The notes below the pieces were generated by a model that saw nothing but the letters and a program-made list of their open reading frames with translations, did not search any database and was not told the origin of the DNA. From NCBI GenBank assembly GCA_030592605.1, contig JAUVIT010000004.1, forward strand, positions 1-15,172: 15,172 bases of DNA, given 5' to 3'. Shown here in pieces: positions 8,159 to 15,172 of this stretch. Source of the DNA: Bacteroidota bacterium (GTDB taxonomy: Bacteria > Bacteroidota > Bacteroidia > Bacteroidales > GCA-2748055). Numbering within the stretch: position 1 is the first letter of the stretch; the number at the start of each line of letters is the position of its first letter. The position numbers were made by a program, and so were the translations under genes.

Positions 8159-9443
8159 TTCATTTTTAGTCAGTTTAGTGGTCGCCTTCATCATTTCCAC
8201 CCCACTTAATGGTCAGTTTAATACCTATTCTCCATATACCCGTTTTGCACTTGGCGATCTGACCAAACCGGGTGTCGCTCAGAATATGGCCATGGGGGGC
8301 ACCGGGCTGGCCATCCACGAGGGCAACAGGATCAACTACGTGAATCCTGCAGCATTTTCGGCCCTTGACAGCACATCGGTCTATTTTGATTTCGGGGCCA
8401 ACACTTACAGCAATCGTTACGAAACCACTGATTACTCCAATACCTGGTGGAACATGAACCTGCACCATGTGGCCTTTGCTTCTTCCATGGGTAAATACAT
8501 GGGGTTTTCGGCTGGAATAATACCCTATAGCAGTATTGGCTACAACATTAAACAGGAGTATAATGATTATACTCATGGAATGGCCATGGATACCTATTTC
8601 CAGGGAGAGGGTGGAACCCTGGACTTTTATGTAGGAACATCAATAAAACTGTGGGAACGCCTCTCGTTGGGTGTGACCATGAATTACCTGATGGGAAAGT
8701 TGACCCGGACAAGAACAGTTGATTTCCCCATGAATTCAACTTATTCGGATGTTAACTCTACGGAGGAAGTAAAGCTGAGAAAGCCGGTCTTCACACTGGG
8801 GCTTCAGTATAAAGAGGTATTTGGTGACAAATTTTTCTTTTCTGTAGGTGGCATCTATGATTTTAAAGCCAGCACAGAGCTTTCGAATGAGTACAGCGTA
8901 AACAACCAATTCTACCTGGATGATGCCGTATGGATAAATGATTCTGTTAAGATCGATCCGAACTATATCATGGGTGAGGATACCATGTTTAATACTCTTA
9001 ATATCCCACAAAAATTTGGGGTAGGTATTGCTTTCGGGATCCCTAATAAACTGACTATCACTGCTGATTACTATAAGCAGGACTGGACAGGCACCCAATC
9101 GGGCGAAAATTATGCGACCACCAATGCCACTTCCATGCACTTCGGGGCTGAATATCTGCCCGATGCAAAAGCTATCAGGGGCTACCATAAGTACATAAGC
9201 TATCGCCTGGGAGGATATTACTCCAATTCCTACCTGATGGTCAATGACTATCAGTTGAAGGACTATGGCATAACTTTTGGAGTAGGTCTGCCGGTAAAAA
9301 CATTAAAAACGAGTATCAATGTGGCATTTACTCTCGGTACCAGGGGTACCACTGAGCACAATTTAGTAAAAGAAAATTATGGAATTCTCACATTTAATGT
9401 AACTTTACATGACATGTGGTTCCGAAAAAGAAGATTTGATTAA
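8139..9443 (+). CDS. Putative outer-membrane beta-barrel protein (FadL/PorV-like N-terminus)
   Basis: Not a protein of known function to me. The 434 residues start with a charged stretch and a hydrophobic signal segment (about 8-21) ending STPLNGQ, so export is likely. Near residue 48 the mature part has MAMGGTGLAIHEGNRINYVN followed by PAAF, the MGGxG...NPAA pattern seen at the N-terminus of FadL/OmpP1- and PorV-like barrels. The rest alternates polar and aromatic or aliphatic residues in many strand-like segments (for example LSLGVTMNYLMG, FFFSVGGIYDF, LTITADYYKQDW, YRLGGYYSNSYL), consistent with an outer-membrane barrel, and ends in WFRKRRFD. The start overlaps the coaX 3' end by 20 bp. 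It is the only start that leaves a signal peptide, as the next Met is within the conserved region. A secreted TPR protein follows 9 bp later. A role in transport of hydrophobic substrates is only a guess from the fold. Confidence 0.75.
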   Translation: MHKERDSSFLVSLVVAFIISTPLNGQFNTYSPYTRFALGDLTKPGVAQNMAMGGTGLAIHEGNRINYVNPAAFSALDSTSVYFDFGANTYSNRYETTDYSNTWWNMNLHHVAFASSMGKYMGFSAGIIPYSSIGYNIKQEYNDYTHGMAMDTYFQGEGGTLDFYVGTSIKLWERLSLGVTMNYLMGKLTRTRTVDFPMNSTYSDVNSTEEVKLRKPVFTLGLQYKEVFGDKFFFSVGGIYDFKASTELSNEYSVNNQFYLDDAVWINDSVKIDPNYIMGEDTMFNTLNIPQKFGVGIAFGIPNKLTITADYYKQDWTGTQSGENYATTNATSMHFGAEYLPDAKAIRGYHKYISYRLGGYYSNSYLMVNDYQLKDYGITFGVGLPVKTLKTSINVAFTLGTRGTTEHNLVKENYGILTFNVTLHDMWFRKRRFD

Positions 9444-9452
9444 ACAAGCACT

Positions 9453-10820
9453 ATGATGAACGGTATGAAAACCTTAGCTCTCAAAACCATCCTGTTGACA
9501 GCAATGTCTCTTTTGTTTGTGCTACCTGCTATTTCACAGAAGGGAATCGAGGACGGATCAAAATATGGCAAGGGTCAGGATAGTATTAATTGTATTAAAA
9601 ATCTCTCGCTGTACAGGGAGTTTTTTAAACACAACAACTACAAAGACGCCATCCAACCCTGGAGGAAGGTATTTGGAGAATGTCCTGCTGCCAGTGAACG
9701 GATGTATGTTGAGGGGATCACCATGTACCGTAAGTCTATCGAATCATCATCATCACCGGAACGCAAAGAGCAATTGATCGACACCCTGTTGATGATCTAC
9801 GACAGGCGTATTCAGTATTTTGGTGGAGAAGGGAATGTGCTGGGACGAAAGGGAATCGATATCCTCAGATATCGCAGGATCGGACCGGACGGGTCTGTAA
9901 ACACACAAGCAGTACAGGGGGGCTATAACGACCTGAAACGCAGCATCGATTTACAAAAGAACAAAAGCAGGGACGCCGTAATAATTACATTTATTTCAGC
10001 CAGTATTACCCTGAATCAGAAAGACAAAATTGATGATAACCAGGTCATTGAAGATTACTTTATGGCCACCGAGATTGTCGATAAACTGCTGGATAAAAGT
10101 TCCCGATGGCTCCGTGCCAAAGCTACCATTGATGATAACATGATCAAGAGCGGCCTGCTCACCTGTGATGCCCTTAACGGCTATTATGTACCACAGTTTG
10201 AAGCGAATAAAACAGATAAGGACTTCCTTGCAAAAGTAATCAAGTTCTATGATGCGTCGGGTTGCGACAGGGCCGATCTGTATGTGCAAGCCTCCGAACA
10301 AATGTATAATGTGGATCCGGGTCCGAAATCTGCACACCAGCTTGGTATCCTGTTTATTGCTAAGGGTGACTTCCCTAAAGCAGCCAAATATCTGAAGATG
10401 GCCGTTCTTGGAGAGGACATTGACGGCGATACCAGGGCAGAATGGTTTTATAAGCTGGCTGTTGTCAGCCATGCCAACAAAGACTATTGCGATGCAATCG
10501 CCTATGCAGAGAATGCTATCGCCTATAGAAGCAATTACGGAAAAGCATATATCGCCCTTGGAGATGCCATTGTCGCATCACGTGACAACCTGGGTGACGA
10601 CTTTGAGAAGCGTACGGCATTCTGGGTAGCAGCTGACAAATATACCAAAGCCAAATCGGTGGATCCAAGTGTCGCAGCTGATGCCAACAAGAAGCTGAAC
10701 GAATATAAGTCCCAGTATCCCAATCACGAAGAAGTATTCTTCAGGGATATCAAAGATGGTGACTCTTACCAGGTGAAAGGATGTATCAACGAATACACCA
10801 CCGTCAGGTCAAGGAAATAA
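9453..10820 (+). CDS. Secreted tetratricopeptide-repeat protein
   Basis: A 455-residue protein with an N-terminal signal peptide (hydrophobic segment about 9-26, then PAISQKG as a probable signal peptidase I site), so it should act in the periplasm or be exported. It has no lipobox. Helical repeat units are visible: NNYKDAIQPWRKVF near residue 61, and a clearer tandem TPR region at about 285-375 with AKGDFPKAAKYLKMAV, AEWFYKLAVVSHANKDYCDA and GKAYIALGDAIVA. Several scattered cysteines are present, so disulfides are possible. TPR domains bind protein partners; the partner is not evident from sequence. It lies 9 bp after the barrel gene and is probably made with it. ATGs at 9453, 9456 and 9465 all keep the signal peptide; the first is used here. 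An intrinsic terminator follows its stop by 23 bp. Confidence 0.8.
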   Translation: MMNGMKTLALKTILLTAMSLLFVLPAISQKGIEDGSKYGKGQDSINCIKNLSLYREFFKHNNYKDAIQPWRKVFGECPAASERMYVEGITMYRKSIESSSSPERKEQLIDTLLMIYDRRIQYFGGEGNVLGRKGIDILRYRRIGPDGSVNTQAVQGGYNDLKRSIDLQKNKSRDAVIITFISASITLNQKDKIDDNQVIEDYFMATEIVDKLLDKSSRWLRAKATIDDNMIKSGLLTCDALNGYYVPQFEANKTDKDFLAKVIKFYDASGCDRADLYVQASEQMYNVDPGPKSAHQLGILFIAKGDFPKAAKYLKMAVLGEDIDGDTRAEWFYKLAVVSHANKDYCDAIAYAENAIAYRSNYGKAYIALGDAIVASRDNLGDDFEKRTAFWVAADKYTKAKSVDPSVAADANKKLNEYKSQYPNHEEVFFRDIKDGDSYQVKGCINEYTTVRSRK

Positions 10821-10843
10821 CATCTGGAACCCTCATATTGAAA

Positions 10844-10872
10844 GGCCGTCCAAATGGATGGCCTTTTTTTTT
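10844..10872 (+). terminator. Rho-independent terminator after the TPR gene
   Basis: An 8-bp stem GGCCGTCC / GGATGGCC (10844-10851 and 10856-10863, one G-T wobble) with loop AAAT is followed by nine T (10864-10872) and preceded by AAA. It is placed 23 bp after the stop of the TPR gene and should end the run of plus-strand genes that begins at the permease. Confidence 0.88.
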
Positions 10873-10874
10873 CA

Positions 10875-10882
10875 TATCTTTG
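10875..10882 (+). promoter_or_regulatory. Bacteroidota -7 promoter element before lptC
   Basis: TATCTTTG is a full match to the -7 consensus TAnnTTTG. It sits just after the terminator and 5 nt before the lptC ATG at 10888. A transcription start 4-7 nt past the box would fall on or beside the ATG, giving a leaderless or nearly leaderless message. No TTG is present at the usual -33 distance; that region is occupied by the terminator hairpin (ATG-like bases at 10854-10856), so the -33 element is weak. Confidence 0.55.
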
Positions 10883-10887
10883 TAGCT

Positions 10888-11469
10888 ATGCGAACTGTCC
10901 TGAATAATCGTGTGGGCTTACTGCTATTCCTGGTCATATTACTTGGAGGGTGTGAGAATGATATTGAACGGATTAACATGCTAACCGATGAGACCGAAGC
11001 ACCAACCGTTCAGGGTACAAACATAAAAGTCATTTACAGCGATTCGGCCAAAGTCAAGATCCAGATCCTGGCACCGTTTTATAAACAGTATCCCACCGCC
11101 GAAAGGCCCTATATGGAGTTTGAGAAAGGACTGGAAGTCTATTTTTACGACGACTCTGCCAAGATTGAATCGGAGCTCAGGGCCGACTATACCATCTATT
11201 ATATGGAGGAAGCGCTCTGGCACGCTACTGGAAATGTAGTGGCACAGAACTTTGAAAACGGGGATGCTCTATATACCGAAGAGTTATTCTGGGATGAGAA
11301 AGAAGAACTGATCTACTCAGACTCTTATACCAGGGTAATTAATGAAGAGAGTACCCTTTATGGGAAAAAGGGATTCAGATCGCATCAGAATCTGTCCAAT
11401 TGGCAGTTAATAGGTTCCAGTGGAACCATAAACGTTCAGGATGAGGAATACTGTATCCGGTTTTTTTGA
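10888..11469 (+). CDS. lptC: LPS export ABC transporter periplasmic protein LptC (lipoprotein)
   Basis: LptC forms part of the Lpt bridge that moves lipopolysaccharide from the inner-membrane LptBFG pump towards LptA/LptD. The protein has 193 residues from the ATG at 10888: a short hydrophobic leader (LLLFLVILLGG, 11-21) ends in a lipobox with Cys22, so it is predicted to be a lipoprotein, unlike the E. coli protein with its membrane helix. The mature part is a beta-rich jellyroll-type repeat (for example VIYSDSAKVKIQILAPFYKQ, LEVYFYDDSAKIESELRADY, ATGNVVAQNFENGDALYTEE), matching the LptC/YrbK family. An in-frame ATG at 10858 would add 10 residues but lies inside the terminator stem and before the -7 box, so it is rejected. 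The 3' end overlaps the next small gene by 29 bp. Confidence 0.87.
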   Translation: MRTVLNNRVGLLLFLVILLGGCENDIERINMLTDETEAPTVQGTNIKVIYSDSAKVKIQILAPFYKQYPTAERPYMEFEKGLEVYFYDDSAKIESELRADYTIYYMEEALWHATGNVVAQNFENGDALYTEELFWDEKEELIYSDSYTRVINEESTLYGKKGFRSHQNLSNWQLIGSSGTINVQDEEYCIRFF

Positions 11470-11626
11470 AATAGTCTGGTTTGTTCTAGGTGGTCTTATG
11501 CTCTTTATGGCAATGGACCTGCTCCTGGATTCGGGTCTGGGTGACAGCTGGTACTATTTTCTCTTTTCACTCCTTGCATTTGCCATGTATTTCTTACGGA
11601 GACGTTCGAGAATCACACACCGGTAA
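11441..11626 (+). CDS. Small two-helix membrane protein
   Basis: A 61-residue protein of unknown function. It has two hydrophobic segments, FFEIVWFVLGGLMLFMAMDL (8-27) and WYYFLFSLLAFAMYF (37-51), joined by a short loop DSGLGDS. A very basic tail, RRRSRITHR, predicts both ends in the cytoplasm (positive-inside rule). It begins within the last ten codons of lptC (29-bp overlap in another frame) and ends 3 bp before the next gene, so translation is probably coupled to lptC. Tight packing between two real genes, typical membrane-protein composition and an ATG start argue that it is a true gene and not a chance frame. I cannot name the family with confidence. Confidence 0.72.
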   Translation: MRNTVSGFFEIVWFVLGGLMLFMAMDLLLDSGLGDSWYYFLFSLLAFAMYFLRRRSRITHR

Positions 11627-11629
11627 ACC

Positions 11630-12907
11630 ATGAATTATCTGAACCTGACCATCCTCATACTGGTTTCCATTCTTTTTTCAGCCTTCTTTTCAGGTATGGA
11701 GATTGCATTTGTCTCATCCAACAAGCTGAGAATCGAGATCGACAGAAAGCAGAAAAAAGTCTTTGCAGGCCTGATCAGCTTCTTTACCAAACATCCTTCC
11801 AGATTCATAGCCACCATGCTGGTGGGGAATAATATTGCACTGGTCATCTATGGGATCACTTTCGCCATGCTGCTGGAAGAGCCCCTCAGGAACATTCTGG
11901 GTGCTAATGCTGAAGCAGCTCTCCTGCTTGTACAGACCCTGATCTCCACCCTGCTTATCCTGCTTTTGGCCGAGTTCCTGCCCAAAACCCTCTTCCGGAT
12001 CAATCCCAACAACTCGCTCCGCCTGATGAGTGTACCCATTATGCTTTTTTATGGCATTCTATACCCGGTAACCCTCCTCACCATTGGCATTTCCAACTTT
12101 ACCATGAAATACCTCTTAAGGGTCAAACCAGATACCGTAGCTGCCAAACCCGTTTTTGGGAAGGTGGATCTGGATCATTTTCTTACCGACGTAAATCAGG
12201 AACAAGCTACCTTTGGTGAGGAGACCGGTGATTTGAAGATCTTTAAAAATGCCCTGGAATTCTCCGGTCTGAAAGTCCGGGAGTGCATGATTCCCCGAAC
12301 CGAGGTGATTGCCCTTGAAGTGGAAGCCTCTCAGGAAGATCTTGCCGAACGGTTTATTGAAACCGGATTAAGCAGAATCCTGATCTACAGCGATACCATC
12401 GACAATGTGATCGGATATGTAAATTCCAAAGATCTGTTCAAAAAACCCACAAGAATCAAATCCCATCTTAAACCCATACTGATTGTCCCTGAGACCCTCC
12501 CGGTAAATAAGCTGCTTACGAGCTTTATTAAAGATGGAAAAAGCATTGCCCTGGTGGTGGATGAGTTTGGAGGAACCTCTGGTTTGATCACTACTGAGGA
12601 TATCATCGAAGAGATCTTTGGTGAAATTGAGGATGAACATGATACCAGTGATCTGGTAGAGAGCCTGCTTGAAAAAAATCGTTTCCTTCTTTCCGGTCGT
12701 CATGAAATCGATTATCTCAACGAAAAGTATTTCCTGGACATACCTGTCTCTGAAGAATATGATACCCTGGCAGGATATATCATTTACCACTACGAAAGCA
12801 TTCCTGAAAAAGAAACCTCCGTGGAACTTGATAACTTCCTGATAACCATCACAGATGTAAGCTCAAACCGCATCGAAGAGGTAGAGTTGAAGGTGATCCG
12901 CTTCTGA
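11630..12907 (+). CDS. gldE: GldE/CorC-type DUF21-CBS domain membrane protein
   Basis: A 425-residue inner-membrane protein of the HlyC/CorC (CNNM-related) family. An N-terminal DUF21 domain with about four helices (roughly 5-22, 57-78, 93-117, 128-150) includes the family motif FSAFFSGMEIAFVSSNKLRI (16-35). A linker (IFKNALEFSGLKVRECMIPRTEV) leads into a CBS pair (about 205-330) ending with VVDEFGGTSGLITTEDIIEE (309-328). The C-terminal CorC_HlyC transporter-associated domain runs from about 345. Related proteins are linked to Mg2+ or Co2+ efflux. In gliding Bacteroidota the paralogue GldE is needed for motility/secretion functions, but non-gliding relatives also carry it, so the symbol rests on family and phylum, not on demonstrated gliding. 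It starts 3 bp after the small membrane protein gene. Confidence 0.85.
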   Translation: MNYLNLTILILVSILFSAFFSGMEIAFVSSNKLRIEIDRKQKKVFAGLISFFTKHPSRFIATMLVGNNIALVIYGITFAMLLEEPLRNILGANAEAALLLVQTLISTLLILLLAEFLPKTLFRINPNNSLRLMSVPIMLFYGILYPVTLLTIGISNFTMKYLLRVKPDTVAAKPVFGKVDLDHFLTDVNQEQATFGEETGDLKIFKNALEFSGLKVRECMIPRTEVIALEVEASQEDLAERFIETGLSRILIYSDTIDNVIGYVNSKDLFKKPTRIKSHLKPILIVPETLPVNKLLTSFIKDGKSIALVVDEFGGTSGLITTEDIIEEIFGEIEDEHDTSDLVESLLEKNRFLLSGRHEIDYLNEKYFLDIPVSEEYDTLAGYIIYHYESIPEKETSVELDNFLITITDVSSNRIEEVELKVIRF

Positions 12908-13010
12908 TTACATATTTTTCATTCATTCTATGTGTATTAAACCTCTAATTATTACTATATTCGTACGCTCAAAAAATAAGGATCAGAATCAGTTAAACAG
13001 TTATTTATAA
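12908..13010. promoter_or_regulatory. Intergenic region before the PpiD-type isomerase, probable promoter
   Basis: This 103-bp AT-rich gap separates the GldE-type gene from the isomerase gene. TATATTCG at 12956-12963 differs from the -7 consensus TAnnTTTG at one base and would give a leader of roughly 40 nt. No TTG is at the expected -33 distance and no terminator hairpin is visible, so readthrough from the lptC group is also likely. Confidence 0.3.
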
Positions 13011-15167
13011 ATGGCAACATTACAGAATATCAGGAACAAAGCGGGACTACTTGTAGCCGTCGTGATCGCACTTGCGCTTTTTGCATTTATCCTTGGCGAT
13101 TTGATGGGTTCAGGATCCAGCTCAATGGGAAAAAAATCCGTTGCAGAGATCAATGGAAAAGGGATCGGTGTAACCGACTACATGAATCGGGAAAAGGCCC
13201 TGAGGGAGTTTTACGAACTTAATGCAGGCGGTCAGTCACTGGATGCTGAACTTGAAAAGCAGATCCAGCAAGAGACCTGGAGAAGACTTGTGAGAGAGAC
13301 CATCATGGAACGCTCCTACGAAAAGCTGGGGCTCATTGTAAGTGCCGATGAACTAAAAACCATGATTACAGGCGACCAGACCATGGGATTAAATGGAAAT
13401 CCTGCCTTAAGTGAGCCACACCCCATTATTCGTCAGATGTTTTCCAATCCCGAAACAGGGCAACTGAATCGCCCGGTGATGACCAACTATTTCAATAGCC
13501 TGGACAATCCTCAGTTTGCTCAGGAGAAAATGCGCTGGTTATTTATCGAAAACGAGATCGTTGAGGAGAAGATGAATCAGAAATATTTCACCCTGGTTAG
13601 AAAAGGATTTCAGCCCTCTTCCCTTGATCTGAAAGATTATATCACCGAAACAGGGAAAAGCACAGACTTTGCTTTTATCTCCAAACCATTTGCTGAAATT
13701 TCAGATGAAGATATTAGCATAAGCGATGCAGATTTGAAAGTGTACCTCAAAGAACATCAGGAGACCTTTAAGCAGAAAGCCTCCAGAACCTTCCAGTATG
13801 TGGTATTCGAAGTAGTGTCCAGTGAAAAAGATGTGGAAAGTGCCAGATACTGGTCCTCCCAAACCCTGGCTGAGTATGCCAGAACAACTGGTGTAGAGAT
13901 TCCCCGTTATGTGAACGGCACTTCAGACGAGCCTTTCGATGACAGGTTCTATACCTATGAAGAGTTGCCTGAGCTTATCAGAGATTCTGTTTTTAACACC
14001 GGTGAAGAGACTATCATTGGTCCCTACCGTGATCAGGAATCTTTTAAACTGGCTCGTAACTATGGCTCGCAGATGAGGGCCGACTCTGTAAGAGTACGTC
14101 ATATCCTCCTGTCCCTCCAGGCCTATGGTGGAAACAGGCAAATGATCGGTGAACTGGCCGACAGCCTTCAAGGAGTCATTGAGAACGGAGGCAACTTTAT
14201 GCAGATTGCTCTGCAATATTCGGCCGATGAAAGCAATCGTGCCATCGGAGGTGACCTGGGCTGGTTCAGTGAAGGCATGATGGTTTCGGCCTTCAACAAT
14301 GCCTGTTTTGAGAACAGCAAAGGAGACCTTGTCACTGCCGAAACACAATTTGGCACCCATATCATCAAGATTGAAGAGCAAAGCAGACCCGTTAAAAAAG
14401 TGCAGGTCGCAACAGTTGTTAGAAATATTTTTGCCAGCGACGAAACCAACCAGGACTATTATAACCGGGCAGTGAAATTCAGAGGAAAAGCCACCGATCT
14501 GGAGAAGTTTACGGAACAGGCCAGAGAATTTGGTCTGGACCCCAGGTTTGCTCCAAACATTACTAAAGACCAGGCAACTATTCCAGGCATTGAGGATCCT
14601 TTAAGAATTACCAAATGGGCCTACACTTCCGAGGTAAATAGTGTCAGCAATATATTCAGTCAGAACGACGATAAATATATTATCGCTGTGCTTACCGAAG
14701 CCCGGGAAGAGGGATACGCCGATCTGGAAAGTGTACGTGCTGAGCTCACTCTTGCCGTGAAGAAAGAGAAAAAGGCCGAAGAGCTGGTAAGAATTCTTAA
14801 TGAGCAGTTGGCCGGAGTAACAGATCTAGCCCAGTTCGGAGTTCAAAACAGTGAGAATGTGGGTGAAGCTACCCAGATCAAATTTGCCAATACCTATGTA
14901 GCAGGTGTAGGACTGGAACCCTATGTGGTTGGAGCTTCCATGTACCTTCCTCTGGACCAGATTTCCGCTCCCCTGGTGGGCGAAAGCGGTGTATTTGTAA
15001 TCGCTGTGACAAACCGTACAGAAGATCCCACTGACGCTGGAGATAATGCTGCGGCCAAGTCAAGGTTAAAGTATACGCTGGAATCGAGAAGTAATTTTGA
15101 AGCCTACAATGCCTTGGTAGATGCTGCTAAGGTAGAGGATAACCGTTTGGAGATCTTCTACAACTAG
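13011..15167 (+). CDS. ppiD: Membrane-anchored peptidyl-prolyl cis-trans isomerase (PpiD/SurA type)
   Basis: Periplasmic folding factor anchored in the inner membrane, expected to act on exported and outer-membrane proteins. It has 718 residues, longer than E. coli PpiD (623). One N-terminal helix (about 12-32, LLVAVVIALALFAFILGDLM) is followed by a SurA_N-type chaperone region (about 35-200, rich in charged helices such as NREKALREFYEL). A parvulin domain (about 358-460) opens with VRHILLSL (362-369) and carries GGDLGWF (413-419) and FGTHIIKIEEQ. The C-terminal 250 residues have the helical PpiD-like pattern, with no second parvulin motif I can recognise. The ATG at 13011 places the basic residues before the helix, as expected. 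It sits 103 bp after the GldE-type gene. The stop TAG is 5 bases from the window end. Confidence 0.88.
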   Translation: MATLQNIRNKAGLLVAVVIALALFAFILGDLMGSGSSSMGKKSVAEINGKGIGVTDYMNREKALREFYELNAGGQSLDAELEKQIQQETWRRLVRETIMERSYEKLGLIVSADELKTMITGDQTMGLNGNPALSEPHPIIRQMFSNPETGQLNRPVMTNYFNSLDNPQFAQEKMRWLFIENEIVEEKMNQKYFTLVRKGFQPSSLDLKDYITETGKSTDFAFISKPFAEISDEDISISDADLKVYLKEHQETFKQKASRTFQYVVFEVVSSEKDVESARYWSSQTLAEYARTTGVEIPRYVNGTSDEPFDDRFYTYEELPELIRDSVFNTGEETIIGPYRDQESFKLARNYGSQMRADSVRVRHILLSLQAYGGNRQMIGELADSLQGVIENGGNFMQIALQYSADESNRAIGGDLGWFSEGMMVSAFNNACFENSKGDLVTAETQFGTHIIKIEEQSRPVKKVQVATVVRNIFASDETNQDYYNRAVKFRGKATDLEKFTEQAREFGLDPRFAPNITKDQATIPGIEDPLRITKWAYTSEVNSVSNIFSQNDDKYIIAVLTEAREEGYADLESVRAELTLAVKKEKKAEELVRILNEQLAGVTDLAQFGVQNSENVGEATQIKFANTYVAGVGLEPYVVGASMYLPLDQISAPLVGESGVFVIAVTNRTEDPTDAGDNAAAKSRLKYTLESRSNFEAYNALVDAAKVEDNRLEIFYN

Positions 15168-15172
15168 CGCTC

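Noticed and set aside
8736-9188. 150-codon minus-strand open frame inside the barrel gene
   Set aside because: It is antisense to strand-patterned barrel sequence with no supporting features.
1-15172. Search by eye for CRISPR arrays, tRNA/rRNA genes, insertion sequences, integrases, toxin-antitoxin or defence genes
   Set aside because: No repeat-spacer pattern, terminal inverted repeats, transposase motifs or RNA-gene sequences were seen. Nearly all the DNA is explained by conserved chromosomal genes.

Overview
The window looks like ordinary chromosomal sequence from a member of the Bacteroidota (Bacteroidales/Marinilabiliales-like; the genus cannot be told from the sequence). Three things point there. 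Promoter-like sites match the Bacteroidota -7 consensus TAnnTTTG. Gene starts lack clear Shine-Dalgarno sequences. The LptC is a lipoprotein and lies in an lptC, small membrane protein, GldE-type CBS protein, PpiD-type isomerase series that I associate with this phylum. Coding density is very high. I see no tRNA or rRNA gene, CRISPR array, insertion sequence, integrase or phage gene.

Layout. Positions 1-1930 are on the minus strand: a 3'-truncated aspartate kinase, cut by the window edge, and upstream of it a complete type I glycerate kinase. A TTG / 19 nt / TAATTTTG promoter-like site lies over the end of the glycerate kinase gene and probably gives the aspartate kinase its own transcription start. 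From about 1992 everything is on the plus strand. A lactate/glycolate permease family (LctP) transporter is followed closely by a KdgF-like cupin, the transcription-repair coupling factor Mfd, and type III pantothenate kinase CoaX. CoaX overlaps a predicted outer-membrane beta-barrel protein, which is followed by a secreted TPR protein. A strong intrinsic terminator at 10844-10872 ends this run.

About 3 bp after the terminator a consensus -7 box (TATCTTTG) lies directly before the lptC start, which suggests a leaderless or nearly leaderless mRNA. Then come lptC (lipoprotein), an overlapping 61-residue two-helix membrane protein, a GldE/CorC-type DUF21-CBS membrane protein, a 103-bp gap, and a large membrane-anchored PpiD/SurA-type peptidyl-prolyl isomerase that ends 5 bases before the window does.

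Functionally, the left third handles small organic acids (glycerate kinase, 2-hydroxy-acid permease, KdgF). The middle holds housekeeping genes (mfd, coaX). The right half concerns the cell envelope: an OM barrel, a periplasmic TPR protein, LPS transport and periplasmic protein folding. I found no convincing new defence or mobile system. The points most worth a second look are the terminator/leaderless-promoter junction before lptC, the small membrane protein overlapping lptC, the uncharacterised barrel-TPR pair tied to coaX, and the permease-KdgF-glycerate kinase neighbourhood.
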